From the IMG/VR virus record IMGVR_UViG_3300045110_000186, positions 1 to 25,876 of that record: a DNA stretch of 25,876 bases. One strand, 5' to 3'. How positions within the stretch are numbered: the stretch's first letter is position 1; each line of letters opens with the position of its first letter. The translations under genes and the position numbers were made by a program. Positions 1-5,968 of this stretch are shown here, piece after piece. The notes under the pieces are model-generated. The model saw nothing but the letters and a program-made list of their open reading frames with translations, made no database searches and had not been told where the DNA came from. The DNA comes from a virus.

Positions 1-89
1 GGTACCCGGACATGCGTGACCGGCACAACCTCGACCGGCACCCCGCCCACGTCCTCGCCACCCGGTTCGGCGCCAGAAAGGACACCTGA
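1..89 (+). CDS. 3' end of an unidentified plus-strand gene (partial)
   Basis: An open frame enters from the left edge and ends at TGA (87-89), giving about 28 C-terminal residues rich in Asp, Arg and His. It stops three bases before the next ATG, which fits an operon with the following plus-strand genes. Third codon positions are almost all G or C, which supports coding. There is too little sequence to identify a product. Confidence 0.5.
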   Translation, partial: YPDMRDRHNLDRHPAHVLATRFGARKDT

Positions 90-92
90 CCC

Positions 93-395
93 ATGACTAC
101 CGAATCGCGCATCGTGTCGTTCGACCTGATGCCCCACGACCCCGACTACTACTTCGTCCTCACCGAGGCGCTCCGCGAGTTCGCTGCCCGCCACCACGGC
201 GAAGCCGTGGATCCTCAGTGCGGCGACGCCGAAGCGCACACCCGGTGGGCCGAGACTGCCGAAGACGCGCTCGACCGCATCGACGAGGCGATGAGCACGC
301 CCACGCCGGCTAAGCGTCCGCAGCCGTCCGGTGAGCGGAGCCTGGTGCACGGATGGACGGTGCGGCTCGGGAGCGACTCCGGCCGGGAGGGCTGA
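93..395 (+). CDS. Small hypothetical protein (100 aa)
   Basis: I do not recognise a family. The ATG follows an AAAGGA Shine-Dalgarno-like sequence about 10 bases upstream and lies three bases after the previous stop. The first 70 residues are acidic and look soluble, with a Tyr/Phe-containing stretch (near residues 17-30) and several Trp, Asp and Glu residues. No signal peptide or membrane segment is visible. The last 30 residues are basic and Ser/Gly-rich. The gene ends in TGA at 393-395, inside the ribosome-binding region of the next small gene, so the two are probably translationally coupled. It belongs to a short plus-strand group that converges on the endolysin. Such small ORFs are common in actinophage accessory regions; function unknown. 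Confidence 0.65.
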   Translation: MTTESRIVSFDLMPHDPDYYFVLTEALREFAARHHGEAVDPQCGDAEAHTRWAETAEDALDRIDEAMSTPTPAKRPQPSGERSLVHGWTVRLGSDSGREG

Positions 396-398
396 AAC

Positions 399-578
399 AT
401 CGACTCTGGCTACCGCGCCTTCCACAACAACTGCGGTGGGATGGTCGCGTTCGGCATCGGCGGTGACGGGTTCTGCGTTGAGTGCGAGGACGAGAACGTC
501 AGCTTCGGCGATTACACGCTGGTAGCGGTGAAGCCGCCCACGCCCCCTGAACATGACGAAACCGGCCCGGCGGCGTGA
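399..578 (+). CDS. Small zinc-ribbon-like protein (59 aa) with apparent ATC start
   Basis: Directly after the previous stop, in the same frame, is an open frame encoding a protein-like sequence: an HNNCGG motif, then a Cys-x2-Cys pair (FCVEC) in a Gly-rich context, then an acidic and Pro-rich tail. This matches the small single zinc-ribbon proteins common in actinophages, whose HNxCGG segment lies near the N terminus. No ATG, GTG, TTG or CTG precedes that segment in this frame. GGGAGG (385-390) lies eight bases upstream of ATC at 399, which is therefore my preferred start. The alternatives are ATG at 444, which would delete the first zinc ligands, or readthrough of the TGA at 393. Its stop lies in the loop of the terminator hairpin. 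Confidence 0.5.
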   Translation: MDSGYRAFHNNCGGMVAFGIGGDGFCVECEDENVSFGDYTLVAVKPPTPPEHDETGPAA

Positions 579-592
579 TGCCACCGGGCCGG
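562..592 (+). terminator. Strong GC hairpin at the convergence of left-edge genes and endolysin
   Basis: CCGGCCCGG (562-570) pairs perfectly with CCGGGCCGG (584-592). The stem continues after one C/A mismatch with GG/CC and closes on a 7-base loop. The stop codon of the upstream small gene lies in the loop. There is no U tract, as is usual for high-G+C actinobacterial terminators. Because the endolysin ends at 683 on the other strand, it could act in both directions. Confidence 0.65.
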
Positions 593-603
593 CTCTCGTT
601 CAG

Positions 604-679
604 GGGGGGACAGGGCACTGGCTTAACGGGTTCTCAGGTAGTTAGCGTCTCCCTTTCGTTCGCTGCCCTGCCTCCCCCC
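604..679. repeat. Imperfect inverted repeat downstream of the endolysin
   Basis: GGGGGGACAGGGCA (604-617) is complementary to TGCCCTG (664-670) plus TCCCCCC (673-679), with a two-base bulge between the arm halves and a 46-base loop. It fills most of the non-coding gap between the plus-strand terminator and the endolysin stop. It may be a second terminator or a 3'-end stabilising structure for the late transcript. The long loop keeps confidence low. Confidence 0.35.
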
Positions 680-682
680 GCC

Positions 683-1444
683 TCAGTCGACCCACACCTT
701 AGTGCCCGCGGGCAGCGGCGACGAGACGCGCAGCGTGCCATTGTGCAGGGCGTTCTCGTACCCGGCGAGCTCGGGGCCGAACTTGCCGTAGTGGATGGCG
801 GTCTCGCGGAGCAGCGTGGAGGGGAGGACGCCGAGCTTGGCGGCGAGCTGCCCGAGGCTGAGCTGGCCCTTGGTGACCCATTCGCCGTGGAACTTCGCCG
901 GCGGCGGCGGCTGGTCGCCGGACACGGCGCCGAGCCAGGCGGCGGAGAAGACGGACACGTCGTAGGCGCCGCGGTTGGCGTACTGGACGCCGATGATGGG
1001 GAAGGGGCCGCCGGCGTGGACGACGAGGGCGGTGGCCTCGGCTTCGGTGAGGTTCCAGTTGGCGACCCAGAGGGATACGCCTTCGTGGATGCCGCCGGCG
1101 ATGAGGGCGTTGACGACGGGCGTCACGCTGGAGAGGGACATGTAGATGGCGGGGTGTCGCTGGCCGGGTCTGGTGGCGGCGGCGACGTGGGCGGCGGCGG
1201 CCTCAGCCCACCGGGCGGCGATGCCGGGGGTGGCGGCGCCCTGCTCGACGTCCAGGACGTCCGCGGTGGAGTCGCTGGCGGACGGGTCCTGGCAGATGCG
1301 GACGGCGCCGGGGTGGGCCTTCCAGTCGGCGGCGGTCCAGGGGACGCCGCCGGATCCGGTGGTGTACCCGGCGGCGAGGCCCTTGGGGAGGGATCCGATG
1401 CCGGCGTGAGTGGCGTCAGCGACGGCGACGGTGGCGGTCGTCAT
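683..1444 (-). CDS. Endolysin: GH25-like glycoside hydrolase with C-terminal LysM-like region
   Basis: Predicted peptidoglycan hydrolase (253 aa) for host lysis. Residues 1-180 read as a TIM-barrel glycosidase of the GH25/DUF1906-like type found in actinophages. The VLDVEQG motif (Asp65, Glu67) matches the acidic catalytic region of such enzymes, and conserved aromatic segments follow (WVANWN, VQYANRG). A Pro-rich linker (about 176-183) leads to residues 190-253, which have the LysM-like pattern LSLGQLAAKLGV...LPAGTKVWV and suit cell-wall binding. There is no signal peptide, so release would depend on a holin. The ATG start overlaps the stop of the 44-aa zinc-ribbon gene by 4 bp (ATGA). It is the last gene of the minus-strand unit, followed by hairpins. 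The family is fairly sure; the exact bond cleaved is not. Confidence 0.82.
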   Translation of the reverse strand: MTTATVAVADATHAGIGSLPKGLAAGYTTGSGGVPWTAADWKAHPGAVRICQDPSASDSTADVLDVEQGAATPGIAARWAEAAAAHVAAATRPGQRHPAIYMSLSSVTPVVNALIAGGIHEGVSLWVANWNLTEAEATALVVHAGGPFPIIGVQYANRGAYDVSVFSAAWLGAVSGDQPPPPAKFHGEWVTKGQLSLGQLAAKLGVLPSTLLRETAIHYGKFGPELAGYENALHNGTLRVSSPLPAGTKVWVD

Positions 1445-1575
1445 GGGGCTCCTGGGTGTCGGGTTCCGAGGTCGGCTGTGACGGGTGCTGTGGGCCGCCA
1501 GCTGTCACGGCAGGCGCGGCACATGGCGGCGTCGTCGAGGGCGGCGAACCGGCCGCACGAGTGGCAATACGACAT
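1441..1575 (-). CDS. Very small zinc-ribbon protein (44 aa) coupled to the endolysin
   Basis: A 44-codon ORF starting with ATG at 1575, preceded by AGGGGA about seven bases upstream. The product begins MSYCHSCGRF and carries two Cys-x2-Cys pairs (CHSC at residues 4-7, CRAC at 19-22), a minimal zinc-ribbon arrangement, followed by a Pro/Thr tail. Its stop overlaps the endolysin ATG by 4 bp, a strong sign of translational coupling and of a real gene. No known function can be assigned. Small zinc ribbons of this kind occur in actinophage lysis and accessory regions. Confidence 0.7.
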   Translation of the reverse strand: MSYCHSCGRFAALDDAAMCRACRDSWRPTAPVTADLGTRHPGAP

Positions 1576-1619
1576 GGCAGTCCCCTGGGTGGGCCAGGGC
1601 CGCCGGGGTCTGGGGCGGC

Positions 1620-1650
1620 GAAAAGAAATCGCGGTTTATTTTCGCGCCTG
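1620..1650. repeat. Short AT-rich hairpin between holin-like and zinc-ribbon genes
   Basis: GCGAAAA and TTTTCGC form a 7-bp stem around a 14-base loop in the 92-base gap between the holin-like stop (1668) and the zinc-ribbon start (1575). It is the most AT-rich patch of the area. It may affect RNA stability or processing within the lysis genes. The stem is short and the role is uncertain. Confidence 0.3.
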
Positions 1651-1667
1651 GCTCCCGCCGGGCCGTG

Positions 1668-1916
1668 TCACTCCGGTGCGGCGGGAGGCTGTAGCGTCTT
1701 AGGCGGCCGGTGCGGCGGCACGGGCCGGGGGGTGTGCTTGGCCGCGTAGCCGGCCATGAACGTGATGACGGACGGGATGATCACGTATATCCAGCTGACT
1801 ATCACGTCCGGCACGCTGCCCTTGAAGATGTACCTGCCAGCGGCCCATAGGATCAGCCCGGACAGCGCAGCCGCAGCCGTGGACGCCTGCACTTTTCTCT
1901 CTACGGGCAGGCCCAC
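1668..1916 (-). CDS. Holin-like small membrane protein (82 aa)
   Basis: Probable holin or other lysis-associated membrane protein. It has a short N terminus, a first hydrophobic segment at about residues 13-32 (Ala/Leu/Ile-rich), a short charged turn (YIFKGSVPD), a second segment at about 38-59 (VIVSWIYVIIPSVITFMAGY), and a Pro/Arg/Lys-rich C-terminal tail. Two transmembrane helices, a small size and a basic tail are the usual holin features, and it lies two genes upstream of the endolysin on the same strand. The start is GTG at 1916, preceded by AGGTGA five bases away. Assignment rests on topology and neighbourhood, since holins share little sequence. Confidence 0.65.
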   Translation of the reverse strand: MGLPVERKVQASTAAAALSGLILWAAGRYIFKGSVPDVIVSWIYVIIPSVITFMAGYAAKHTPRPVPPHRPPKTLQPPAAPE

Positions 1917-1954
1917 TGTGTCACCTGCCTCTTTACAAGCCGTCCCGGGCGTGC

Positions 1955-1969
1955 GCTACTGGTAGTAGC
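1955..1969. promoter_or_regulatory. 15-bp palindrome upstream of the holin-like gene
   Basis: GCTACT (1955-1960) and AGTAGC (1964-1969) are perfect inverted arms around GGT. The site lies between the terminator that follows the HNH gene and the start of the holin-like gene, 39 bp upstream of that start. It could be an operator or a small hairpin controlling the lysis genes. I found no convincing -35/-10 pair beside it. Confidence 0.35.
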
Positions 1970-2005
1970 CAAATGGTCCCCTGCTGTGCGATCGGAAGGG
2001 ATGCG

Positions 2006-2032
2006 GGCCGCGCCGACCCCCCCGGCGCGGCC
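2006..2032 (-). terminator. Perfect 10-bp GC hairpin 4 bp after the HNH stop
   Basis: GGCCGCGCCG (2006-2015) is the exact reverse complement of CGGCGCGGCC (2023-2032), with a 7-base loop. On the minus strand it starts four bases after the HNH stop codon. There is no U tract. This is the classic position and strength of a factor-independent terminator in high-G+C bacteria and would separate the HNH gene from the lysis genes. Confidence 0.75.
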
Positions 2033-2036
2033 TTCG

Positions 2037-2624
2037 TCACTTCTTCAGCGCGTGCAAGCGGCAGTGCAGACCGGTCCGCTTGCTGCTGTTGCACGGCCGG
2101 CACAGCGTCTGATACCCGTCCGGGAAGTCGTTGGCGATCAGCCAACGGTAGAACCGCACATGCCCCCGGCCTGGATCACCGAAGAGTTCCAGACGATGCT
2201 CGCGGCCGTTGCCATCGATGTGATCGATAGCCAAGTCCATGCAGTCACACCCGGTGCAGGAACATTGCCAGCCGTAGTGGTTGAAAACGATGGCGGACAG
2301 TTCGGCGCAGTAACGCCGCTGATACTCACGCCACCGTTCGGGGTTGTCCGCGTAATACTGCCGCACGCGAGCGCGGGCCTGGTCGAGGTGATCTTCCCGG
2401 TACTGCTTGTGCTGTCCGAGAAGTTCCTCGCGGTTGGCCTCGTAGTATTCGCGCAGGTAGGACGGTTCCCTCTTGCGCCAGGCTGCCCCGCGTTTGGCCG
2501 CGCAGGTCTTGCATTCGTTCTGGAGACCGTCGCGGGTTCTGCGGTTCCGGGAAAACGCTGTCACCGGCTGCGGGTTGGGTTCGGAACACTGAGGGCTCGA
2601 ACACCGCTTGGTATCGTCGGTCAA
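2037..2624 (-). CDS. HNH homing-type endonuclease
   Basis: Freestanding HNH nuclease of about 195 aa. The catalytic module is C-terminal: IDHIDG (Asp134-His135) with preceding Cys pairs (CSCTGCDC, about 121-128), and CRPCN (Cys175, Cys178, Asn179) supplying the zinc-binding Cys pair and the final Asn. The N terminus has its own Cys-x4-Cys and Cys-x2-Cys set (residues 8, 13, 38, 41), like the small zinc fingers of phage intron-encoded and freestanding HNH enzymes. The middle is a charged Tyr/Arg/Glu helix (50-105), probably DNA contacting. I prefer the TTG start at 2624 because GGGAG lies seven bases upstream; GTG at 2687 in the same frame has no clear ribosome site. It is followed at once by a strong terminator, which fits a mobile gene between the structural and lysis blocks. 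Confidence 0.85.
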   Translation of the reverse strand: MTDDTKRCSSPQCSEPNPQPVTAFSRNRRTRDGLQNECKTCAAKRGAAWRKREPSYLREYYEANREELLGQHKQYREDHLDQARARVRQYYADNPERWREYQRRYCAELSAIVFNHYGWQCSCTGCDCMDLAIDHIDGNGREHRLELFGDPGRGHVRFYRWLIANDFPDGYQTLCRPCNSSKRTGLHCRLHALKK

Positions 2625-2707
2625 AGGCTTGCTCCCTGCTTGCTCAGGTTGCGAGCTCAGGCCCCGTCCGGTGTTTGCGCACTGCACGGGGCCGCTCGCT
2701 ATCCAGT

Positions 2708-3685
2708 CTACCGTTTCAGCGCGAAGGCGATGAGGGAGACGATGGCGACGAGGACCGCGATTGCCGCGATGACCTGGCCTGCGTTCAGCCGCTGATCGGT
2801 GCGTCCCTCGTGCTCTACGGCGGACTGCCGTCTCGCCCCGATGTCCAGGCTTTCCAGCCGTATCACCCGGTCCTTGATGTCGGTCACGGTGGAGGTGAGG
2901 GATTCCAGCCCGGTCCGTGCGGTGGCCAGGTTCGCCGCGATCGTCTCCTTGGTGCTGCTCTCGGATTTGGAGATGGCGAGGGTGTTGGAGTCGTTCTGGG
3001 CGGCCACGGCCTTCTCCTGGGCGGCGAGCGCGGCGGCCAGGGCGAGGGCGTTGGACGCGAACAGGGCGTCGACGGCGGCGAATTTCTCCTGGGTGACGTC
3101 CCCGACCCGGGCGATCTCCCCGGCCAGGATCTCCCGGCCGGACGCCACGGCCCGGTCGACGTCGGTGGGGAATTTCTCCACCGACGAGGCCAGCACCCGG
3201 GTGGCGACGTCCATCCCGCCGAGCCGCTGTTCCAGGGTGTCGCGGAGCGCGCCGATCTGGGACTCGATGTATTCGCGTTCGGCGCGGAGCGCCTTGCGGA
3301 AGCCGCCGGTCAGGTCGGAGGGGATCTTCTCGATGTGCGCGGCGGCGACGTGAGAGGCGGTGTCGAGGTCGTTGAGGCGCTGGGTGATGACTTCCCGGTC
3401 GTGGGCGTCCCGCTGGATGAGCTCGTCGCGGAGGTGGCCGCGGGATGTCTCGTACAGGCCCGGCAGGTTCCGGAGCCCTTCCCAGAGCCGCACGCGGTCC
3501 TCATCGGCGGCGGTCAGCCGGGTCTCCAGGGTTTCGCGGAGCGCCAGGATTTCGCGGCGGAACACCTGCGTGGCCCGTTCGACCGCCTCAGTGGTCAAGG
3601 TGGTCGGATCAGGCACAGGGACCCAGCCGCCGCCGGGGGTCCGGCCGGGGATGCCGCCGGCCCGCTCGGCGTCGCCGTCAGCCAT
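2708..3685 (-). CDS. Coiled-coil protein with C-terminal membrane anchor (325 aa)
   Basis: Family not recognised. After a Gly/Pro-rich N terminus (about 1-30) nearly the whole protein is helical and charged, with heptad-like spacing through residues 30-290 and repeated elements (IEKIPSDL and VEKFPTDV; RETLETRL and RDTLEQRL), suggesting long coiled coils built from a duplicated unit. Residues about 300-321 (AGQVIAAIAVLVAIVSLIAFAL) form a single transmembrane helix with a short Lys-Arg end, so it would be a C-tail-anchored protein facing the cytoplasm or the envelope. It lies between small late genes and the HNH/lysis block. A role in lysis (spanin-like), DNA delivery or superinfection exclusion is possible but not shown. 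GTG at 3688 immediately precedes the chosen ATG. Confidence 0.75.
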   Translation of the reverse strand: MADGDAERAGGIPGRTPGGGWVPVPDPTTLTTEAVERATQVFRREILALRETLETRLTAADEDRVRLWEGLRNLPGLYETSRGHLRDELIQRDAHDREVITQRLNDLDTASHVAAAHIEKIPSDLTGGFRKALRAEREYIESQIGALRDTLEQRLGGMDVATRVLASSVEKFPTDVDRAVASGREILAGEIARVGDVTQEKFAAVDALFASNALALAAALAAQEKAVAAQNDSNTLAISKSESSTKETIAANLATARTGLESLTSTVTDIKDRVIRLESLDIGARRQSAVEHEGRTDQRLNAGQVIAAIAVLVAIVSLIAFALKR

Positions 3686-3709
3686 CACGCCCCCCCCGGC
3701 GTTACAGGG

Positions 3710-3967
3710 TCATGCGGGGGGCGGCGGGTTGACCGGCTCATCGGGGTACGTGTCCGCCCCGGCGGCGTTCAGCACCGCCACCAGCTCCGCGTCGGTGATG
3801 ACCGCGTTGTCGGTGAGGGTCTTGATGACGACGGCGAGGAGCGCCAGCACACTGAGGTTGAGGACGCGGTGCTGCTTGTCCAGCTGCCCCACGTCGGACC
3901 CGTATTTGACGCCGATGTTCTGCTGGATGCCGCGCATCTGCGTGACGTACTGCTTGACGGTGGTCAT
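3710..3967 (-). CDS. Small hypothetical late protein (85 aa)
   Basis: No family recognised. The N-terminal third (MTTVKQYVTQMRGIQQNIGV) looks helical. A hydrophobic stretch follows at about residues 36-52 (VLNLSVLALLAVVIKTL), long enough for a buried or membrane helix. The acidic remainder has the pattern ITDAELVAVLNAAGADTYPDEPVNPPPP and ends in a Pro tract. Related small proteins are common just downstream of tail fibre genes in actinophages. It starts with ATG at 3967, 12 bp after the preceding gene, and ends 24 bp before the coiled-coil gene, in tight late-operon spacing. Third codon positions are consistently G or C. Confidence 0.7.
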   Translation of the reverse strand: MTTVKQYVTQMRGIQQNIGVKYGSDVGQLDKQHRVLNLSVLALLAVVIKTLTDNAVITDAELVAVLNAAGADTYPDEPVNPPPPA

Positions 3968-3979
3968 AGCGGGACGCGC

Positions 3980-4228
3980 CTAGTTGCCCTGACTGAGGGC
4001 GTTCGTCACCGTGTAGCCGCCGCTGGTCACGGTGCCGCTGGTCACGGCGCCGCACCAGACCCGCAAGGGCTGGTACGGCAGAGGCGATGCGTTCGGGACC
4101 ACCCACACCGGATGTACGCAGTGGCAGTGGTGCGCGGCCTGCGCGATCGCCAGCTCGACCCGCAGCGCGCGGACGGCCTCGGCTAGTTCCGCTACCTCGT
4201 CCCGCAGTCGCTTCTTCTCCGCGTCCAT
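3980..4228 (-). CDS. Small protein with N-terminal coiled coil (82 aa)
   Basis: Family not recognised. Residues 1-32 are a strongly heptad-patterned charged helix (MDAEKKRLRDEVAELAEAVR and onward), a likely coiled-coil oligomerisation segment. A short His/Cys cluster follows (HHCHCVHP, residues 33-40) that might bind metal or form disulfides. The rest (about 41-82) is Pro, Ser, Thr and Gly-rich, as in extended virion proteins. It starts with ATG at 4228, 16 bp downstream of the fibre-type protein, and precedes the 85-aa gene by 12 bp. The layout suggests a small trimeric accessory protein of the tail tip, but that is inference. Confidence 0.65.
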   Translation of the reverse strand: MDAEKKRLRDEVAELAEAVRALRVELAIAQAAHHCHCVHPVWVVPNASPLPYQPLRVWCGAVTSGTVTSGGYTVTNALSQGN

Positions 4229-4244
4229 GTCACATGCCTCCAGG

Positions 4245-4793
4245 TCAGAGCGGCATCACGATGATCTTCCGCATGTCGAAGTTGGCCGTATTCGAGGAGC
4301 ACCGGTAGCGGGAGATGAACCGGTTCTGCCCCGGGTTGAGCGTGAAGTTGTTGAAGTCGACGCAGGAGCAGCGGGCGAAGTCGTTCGGGCCGGTCGACCG
4401 GAACTGGAGTCCCTGGGGGTCGTCGCCGGTGACGGAGACGGCCTGGCCTTGCCACACGTCGTAGGTCATGACGGAGGCGCAGCCGGTGGTGTTGTTCCAC
4501 AGTTTCGCTTCGAGGAAGGTGATGGCGGCGGTGCCGGTGGTGACGAGTACCTGCGGCCCCCACGTGGCCAGATTGCCGAAGGTGCTGCTGGTGGTGGATT
4601 CGGCGGCGTTGATGAAGTCCCGGTTGATGATCCGCTCGGCGACGGAGTTGCATCCGTCGGTGACGATGAGGTGCCCGGTGGCGTTCGCCTCACCCGGCTC
4701 AGTCTCCCACAAATTATCACGCACAGTGACATTCCATTGGCTGGCCGTGAGGATCTGTCCGGTCGTGGCGGTCATCGGCGCGGTCCAGCTCAT
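4245..4793 (-). CDS. Fibre-type minor structural protein, paralogue A (182 aa)
   Basis: Begins MSWTAPMTATTGQILTASQW with VRDNL at about residues 24-28. This N-terminal signature is shared by many actinophage minor tail or fibre proteins (W(T/S)AP...LTAAxWNxxVRDNL). The remainder is beta-rich with Thr, Ser, Asn and Gly and ends KIIVMPL. It is a clear paralogue of the gene at 5322-5864: both have VRDNL near residue 25, a LIVT...NxVAER segment, an LQFRS..xNDFxRCSxVD segment and a (Q/R)KIIVMxL end. It is probably an exposed virion protein with a jelly-roll-like fold. Its Cys content is higher than in the paralogue. It lies eight bp after the HAD phosphatase stop. Confidence 0.75.
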   Translation of the reverse strand: MSWTAPMTATTGQILTASQWNVTVRDNLWETEPGEANATGHLIVTDGCNSVAERIINRDFINAAESTTSSTFGNLATWGPQVLVTTGTAAITFLEAKLWNNTTGCASVMTYDVWQGQAVSVTGDDPQGLQFRSTGPNDFARCSCVDFNNFTLNPGQNRFISRYRCSSNTANFDMRKIIVMPL

Positions 4794-4800
4794 GAGCCCG

Positions 4801-5322
4801 TCACGGCTTCGCCTGCGCCCGCCACTCAGCGGCCCACTGGAAATCCAGGCCGGCCAGCAGCGCGCACTCCTGATCCTCGGGCCGGTCGCCCACCATCAGG
4901 CCCATGTACGGCGGGTAGAACTCGCCGAAGTAAGCGGCGCAGTCAAGCGCGGACTCGATGAGCAGGCCCGGAGACGGCTTGCGGCACCAGCAGCGGGCCA
5001 TCTCAGGATTCCCGGCCTTCGGGTGGTGCACGCAGAACGCGATCTTGTCGAACAGGAACTCGGCCTGCCGGTACGTCTCGCGCATTGCCTTAGCCACCTG
5101 CTCATACGAGACGATGCCGAGCGCTACGCCCCCCTGGTTGGAGACGCCGATGATCCGGCCGCCCCCGCGTTTCCAGCGGCGCATCAGCTCGACTGCCTCG
5201 GGGAACACCACGACGTCTTCGGGGCCGTTGACGAACCGGCCGAGCGCGTCGTCTTTGCCCTGCCGTACGGTGCCGTCCAGGTCGAGATACAGCACCGGGA
5301 CGGCGCGTTCCTGCTTGCCCAT
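4801..5322 (-). CDS. HAD-superfamily phosphatase, GmhB/HisB-like
   Basis: Phosphatase of the HAD IIIA group (173 aa). Motif I is DLDGTV (nucleophile Asp14, acid Asp16), motif II is GVSNQGG (Ser61), the motif III Lys is in RKPSPG (Lys115), and motif IV is VGDRPED (Asp146, Asp150). The CVHHP (Cys97, His99) and CWCRKP (Cys111, Cys113) elements match the zinc loop of heptose-bisphosphate phosphatase GmhB and the HisB phosphatase domain. The substrate could be a sugar bisphosphate for nucleotide-sugar synthesis or a DNA/RNA 3' phosphate; the zinc loop favours the first. ATG at 5322 shares one base with the upstream stop (TGATG); GTG at 5325 is an alternative. It sits between two paralogous fibre genes, an odd place for metabolism unless it serves virion modification. 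Confidence 0.8.
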   Translation of the reverse strand: MGKQERAVPVLYLDLDGTVRQGKDDALGRFVNGPEDVVVFPEAVELMRRWKRGGGRIIGVSNQGGVALGIVSYEQVAKAMRETYRQAEFLFDKIAFCVHHPKAGNPEMARCWCRKPSPGLLIESALDCAAYFGEFYPPYMGLMVGDRPEDQECALLAGLDFQWAAEWRAQAKP

Positions 5323-5864
5323 CACAACGCCATGACGATGATTTTCCGCTGCGCGAAAAACCCCGTCCCCGACGACACCTCATACTGCATCGTGAACGTA
5401 TTCGACCCGCCCGTCAGCGACCCGAAATTCATGTCCACCACCGAGCACCGCAGGAAGTCATTCGCGTTCGGGGACCGGAACTGCAGGCTGATGTTGTCAG
5501 CCGCGGCGATCGTGGTGGCCCCGGACACGGCGTAGGACGCGAACGTGGCGGTCGCGGCGGTCTGGTTGCCCTGCTTCGACTCGATGAACTGGATCGCGGA
5601 CGCGCCGGTGGTGAGGGTGACGGCCGGGCCGGGGGTGGTGAGCGCCGCGTAGGTGACGGACGTGGTGGTTTCCTGCGTGTCGACGAACGCGCGGAGGATG
5701 GCGCGTTCGGCGACGGCGTTGGCGGCGCTGGTGACGATGAGCCGTCCGGCGGTGGTGGCGACGGCGGGGCCGGTGACGTTCAGGTTGTCGCGGACTGACG
5801 CGTTCCACTGGGCAGCGGTCAGGGCCACGCCGGCCACGGCCGTGAGAGGCGCACTCCAGGCCAT
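5322..5864 (-). CDS. Fibre-type minor structural protein, paralogue B (180 aa)
   Basis: Starts MAWSAPLTAVAGVALTAAQW, then VRDNL near residues 24-28, the actinophage minor-tail N-terminal signature. The rest is Ala/Thr/Ser-rich beta structure without signal peptide or membrane helix, ending QRKIIVMAL. By eye it is roughly one-third identical to the 4245-4793 product with nearly equal length and conserved ends, so the two arose by duplication, with the HAD gene now between them. It lacks most of the cysteines of its paralogue. It is probably a tail tip or fibre subunit. Its start is separated from the late gene upstream (6493-6900) by a plus-strand two-gene insertion, so the late transcript must read through that unit or restart here. 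No strong ribosome site was seen before its ATG. Confidence 0.75.
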   Translation of the reverse strand: MAWSAPLTAVAGVALTAAQWNASVRDNLNVTGPAVATTAGRLIVTSAANAVAERAILRAFVDTQETTTSVTYAALTTPGPAVTLTTGASAIQFIESKQGNQTAATATFASYAVSGATTIAAADNISLQFRSPNANDFLRCSVVDMNFGSLTGGSNTFTMQYEVSSGTGFFAQRKIIVMAL

Positions 5865-5910
5865 CAGGCCGCGCCCTGTTCGCCGGGAACTGTCATGGGT
5901 CTCCTAACGC

Positions 5911-5939
5911 TTGACGGTGGTAACCACCCGTGCTACGTT
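5911..5939 (+). promoter_or_regulatory. Sigma70-like promoter for the plus-strand pair
   Basis: TTGACG (5911-5916) and TACGTT (5934-5939) are spaced by exactly 17 bp, close to the consensus -35 and -10 elements. Transcription would start near 5946, ahead of an AAGGGAAAA ribosome site and the ATG at 5969. The spacer contains one palindromic operator-like site and a second follows the -10. This is the clearest promoter I found in the window. Confidence 0.75.
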
Positions 5940-5953
5940 GGGTGTTAACCACC
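5916..5953. promoter_or_regulatory. Two 13-bp operator-like palindromes, 25 bp apart
   Basis: Site 1 (5916-5928) reads GGTGGTAACCACC, perfect 6-bp arms around a central A. Site 2 (5941-5953) reads GGTGTTAACCACC, identical except for one base. Site 1 lies between -35 and -10; site 2 covers the expected transcription start. A dimeric repressor bound here would block the promoter. The ribbon-helix-helix protein encoded second in the transcript, or the phage immunity repressor, are candidate ligands. Confidence 0.7.
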
Positions 5954-5968
5954 TAGCAAGGGAAAACG

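Noticed and set aside
575-1702. A plus-strand ORF opposite the endolysin
   Set aside because: Gly/Val/Asp-rich low-complexity shadow; the minus frame has clear glycosidase and LysM-like motifs.
2675-4186. A 503-codon plus-strand open frame
   Set aside because: Gly/Asp/Val-rich shadow spanning several well-supported minus-strand genes with conserved spacing and overlaps.
5911-5953. The palindromes as mycobacteriophage L5-type stoperators
   Set aside because: L5 stoperators are asymmetric and of different sequence, and I saw only two copies, both at one promoter.
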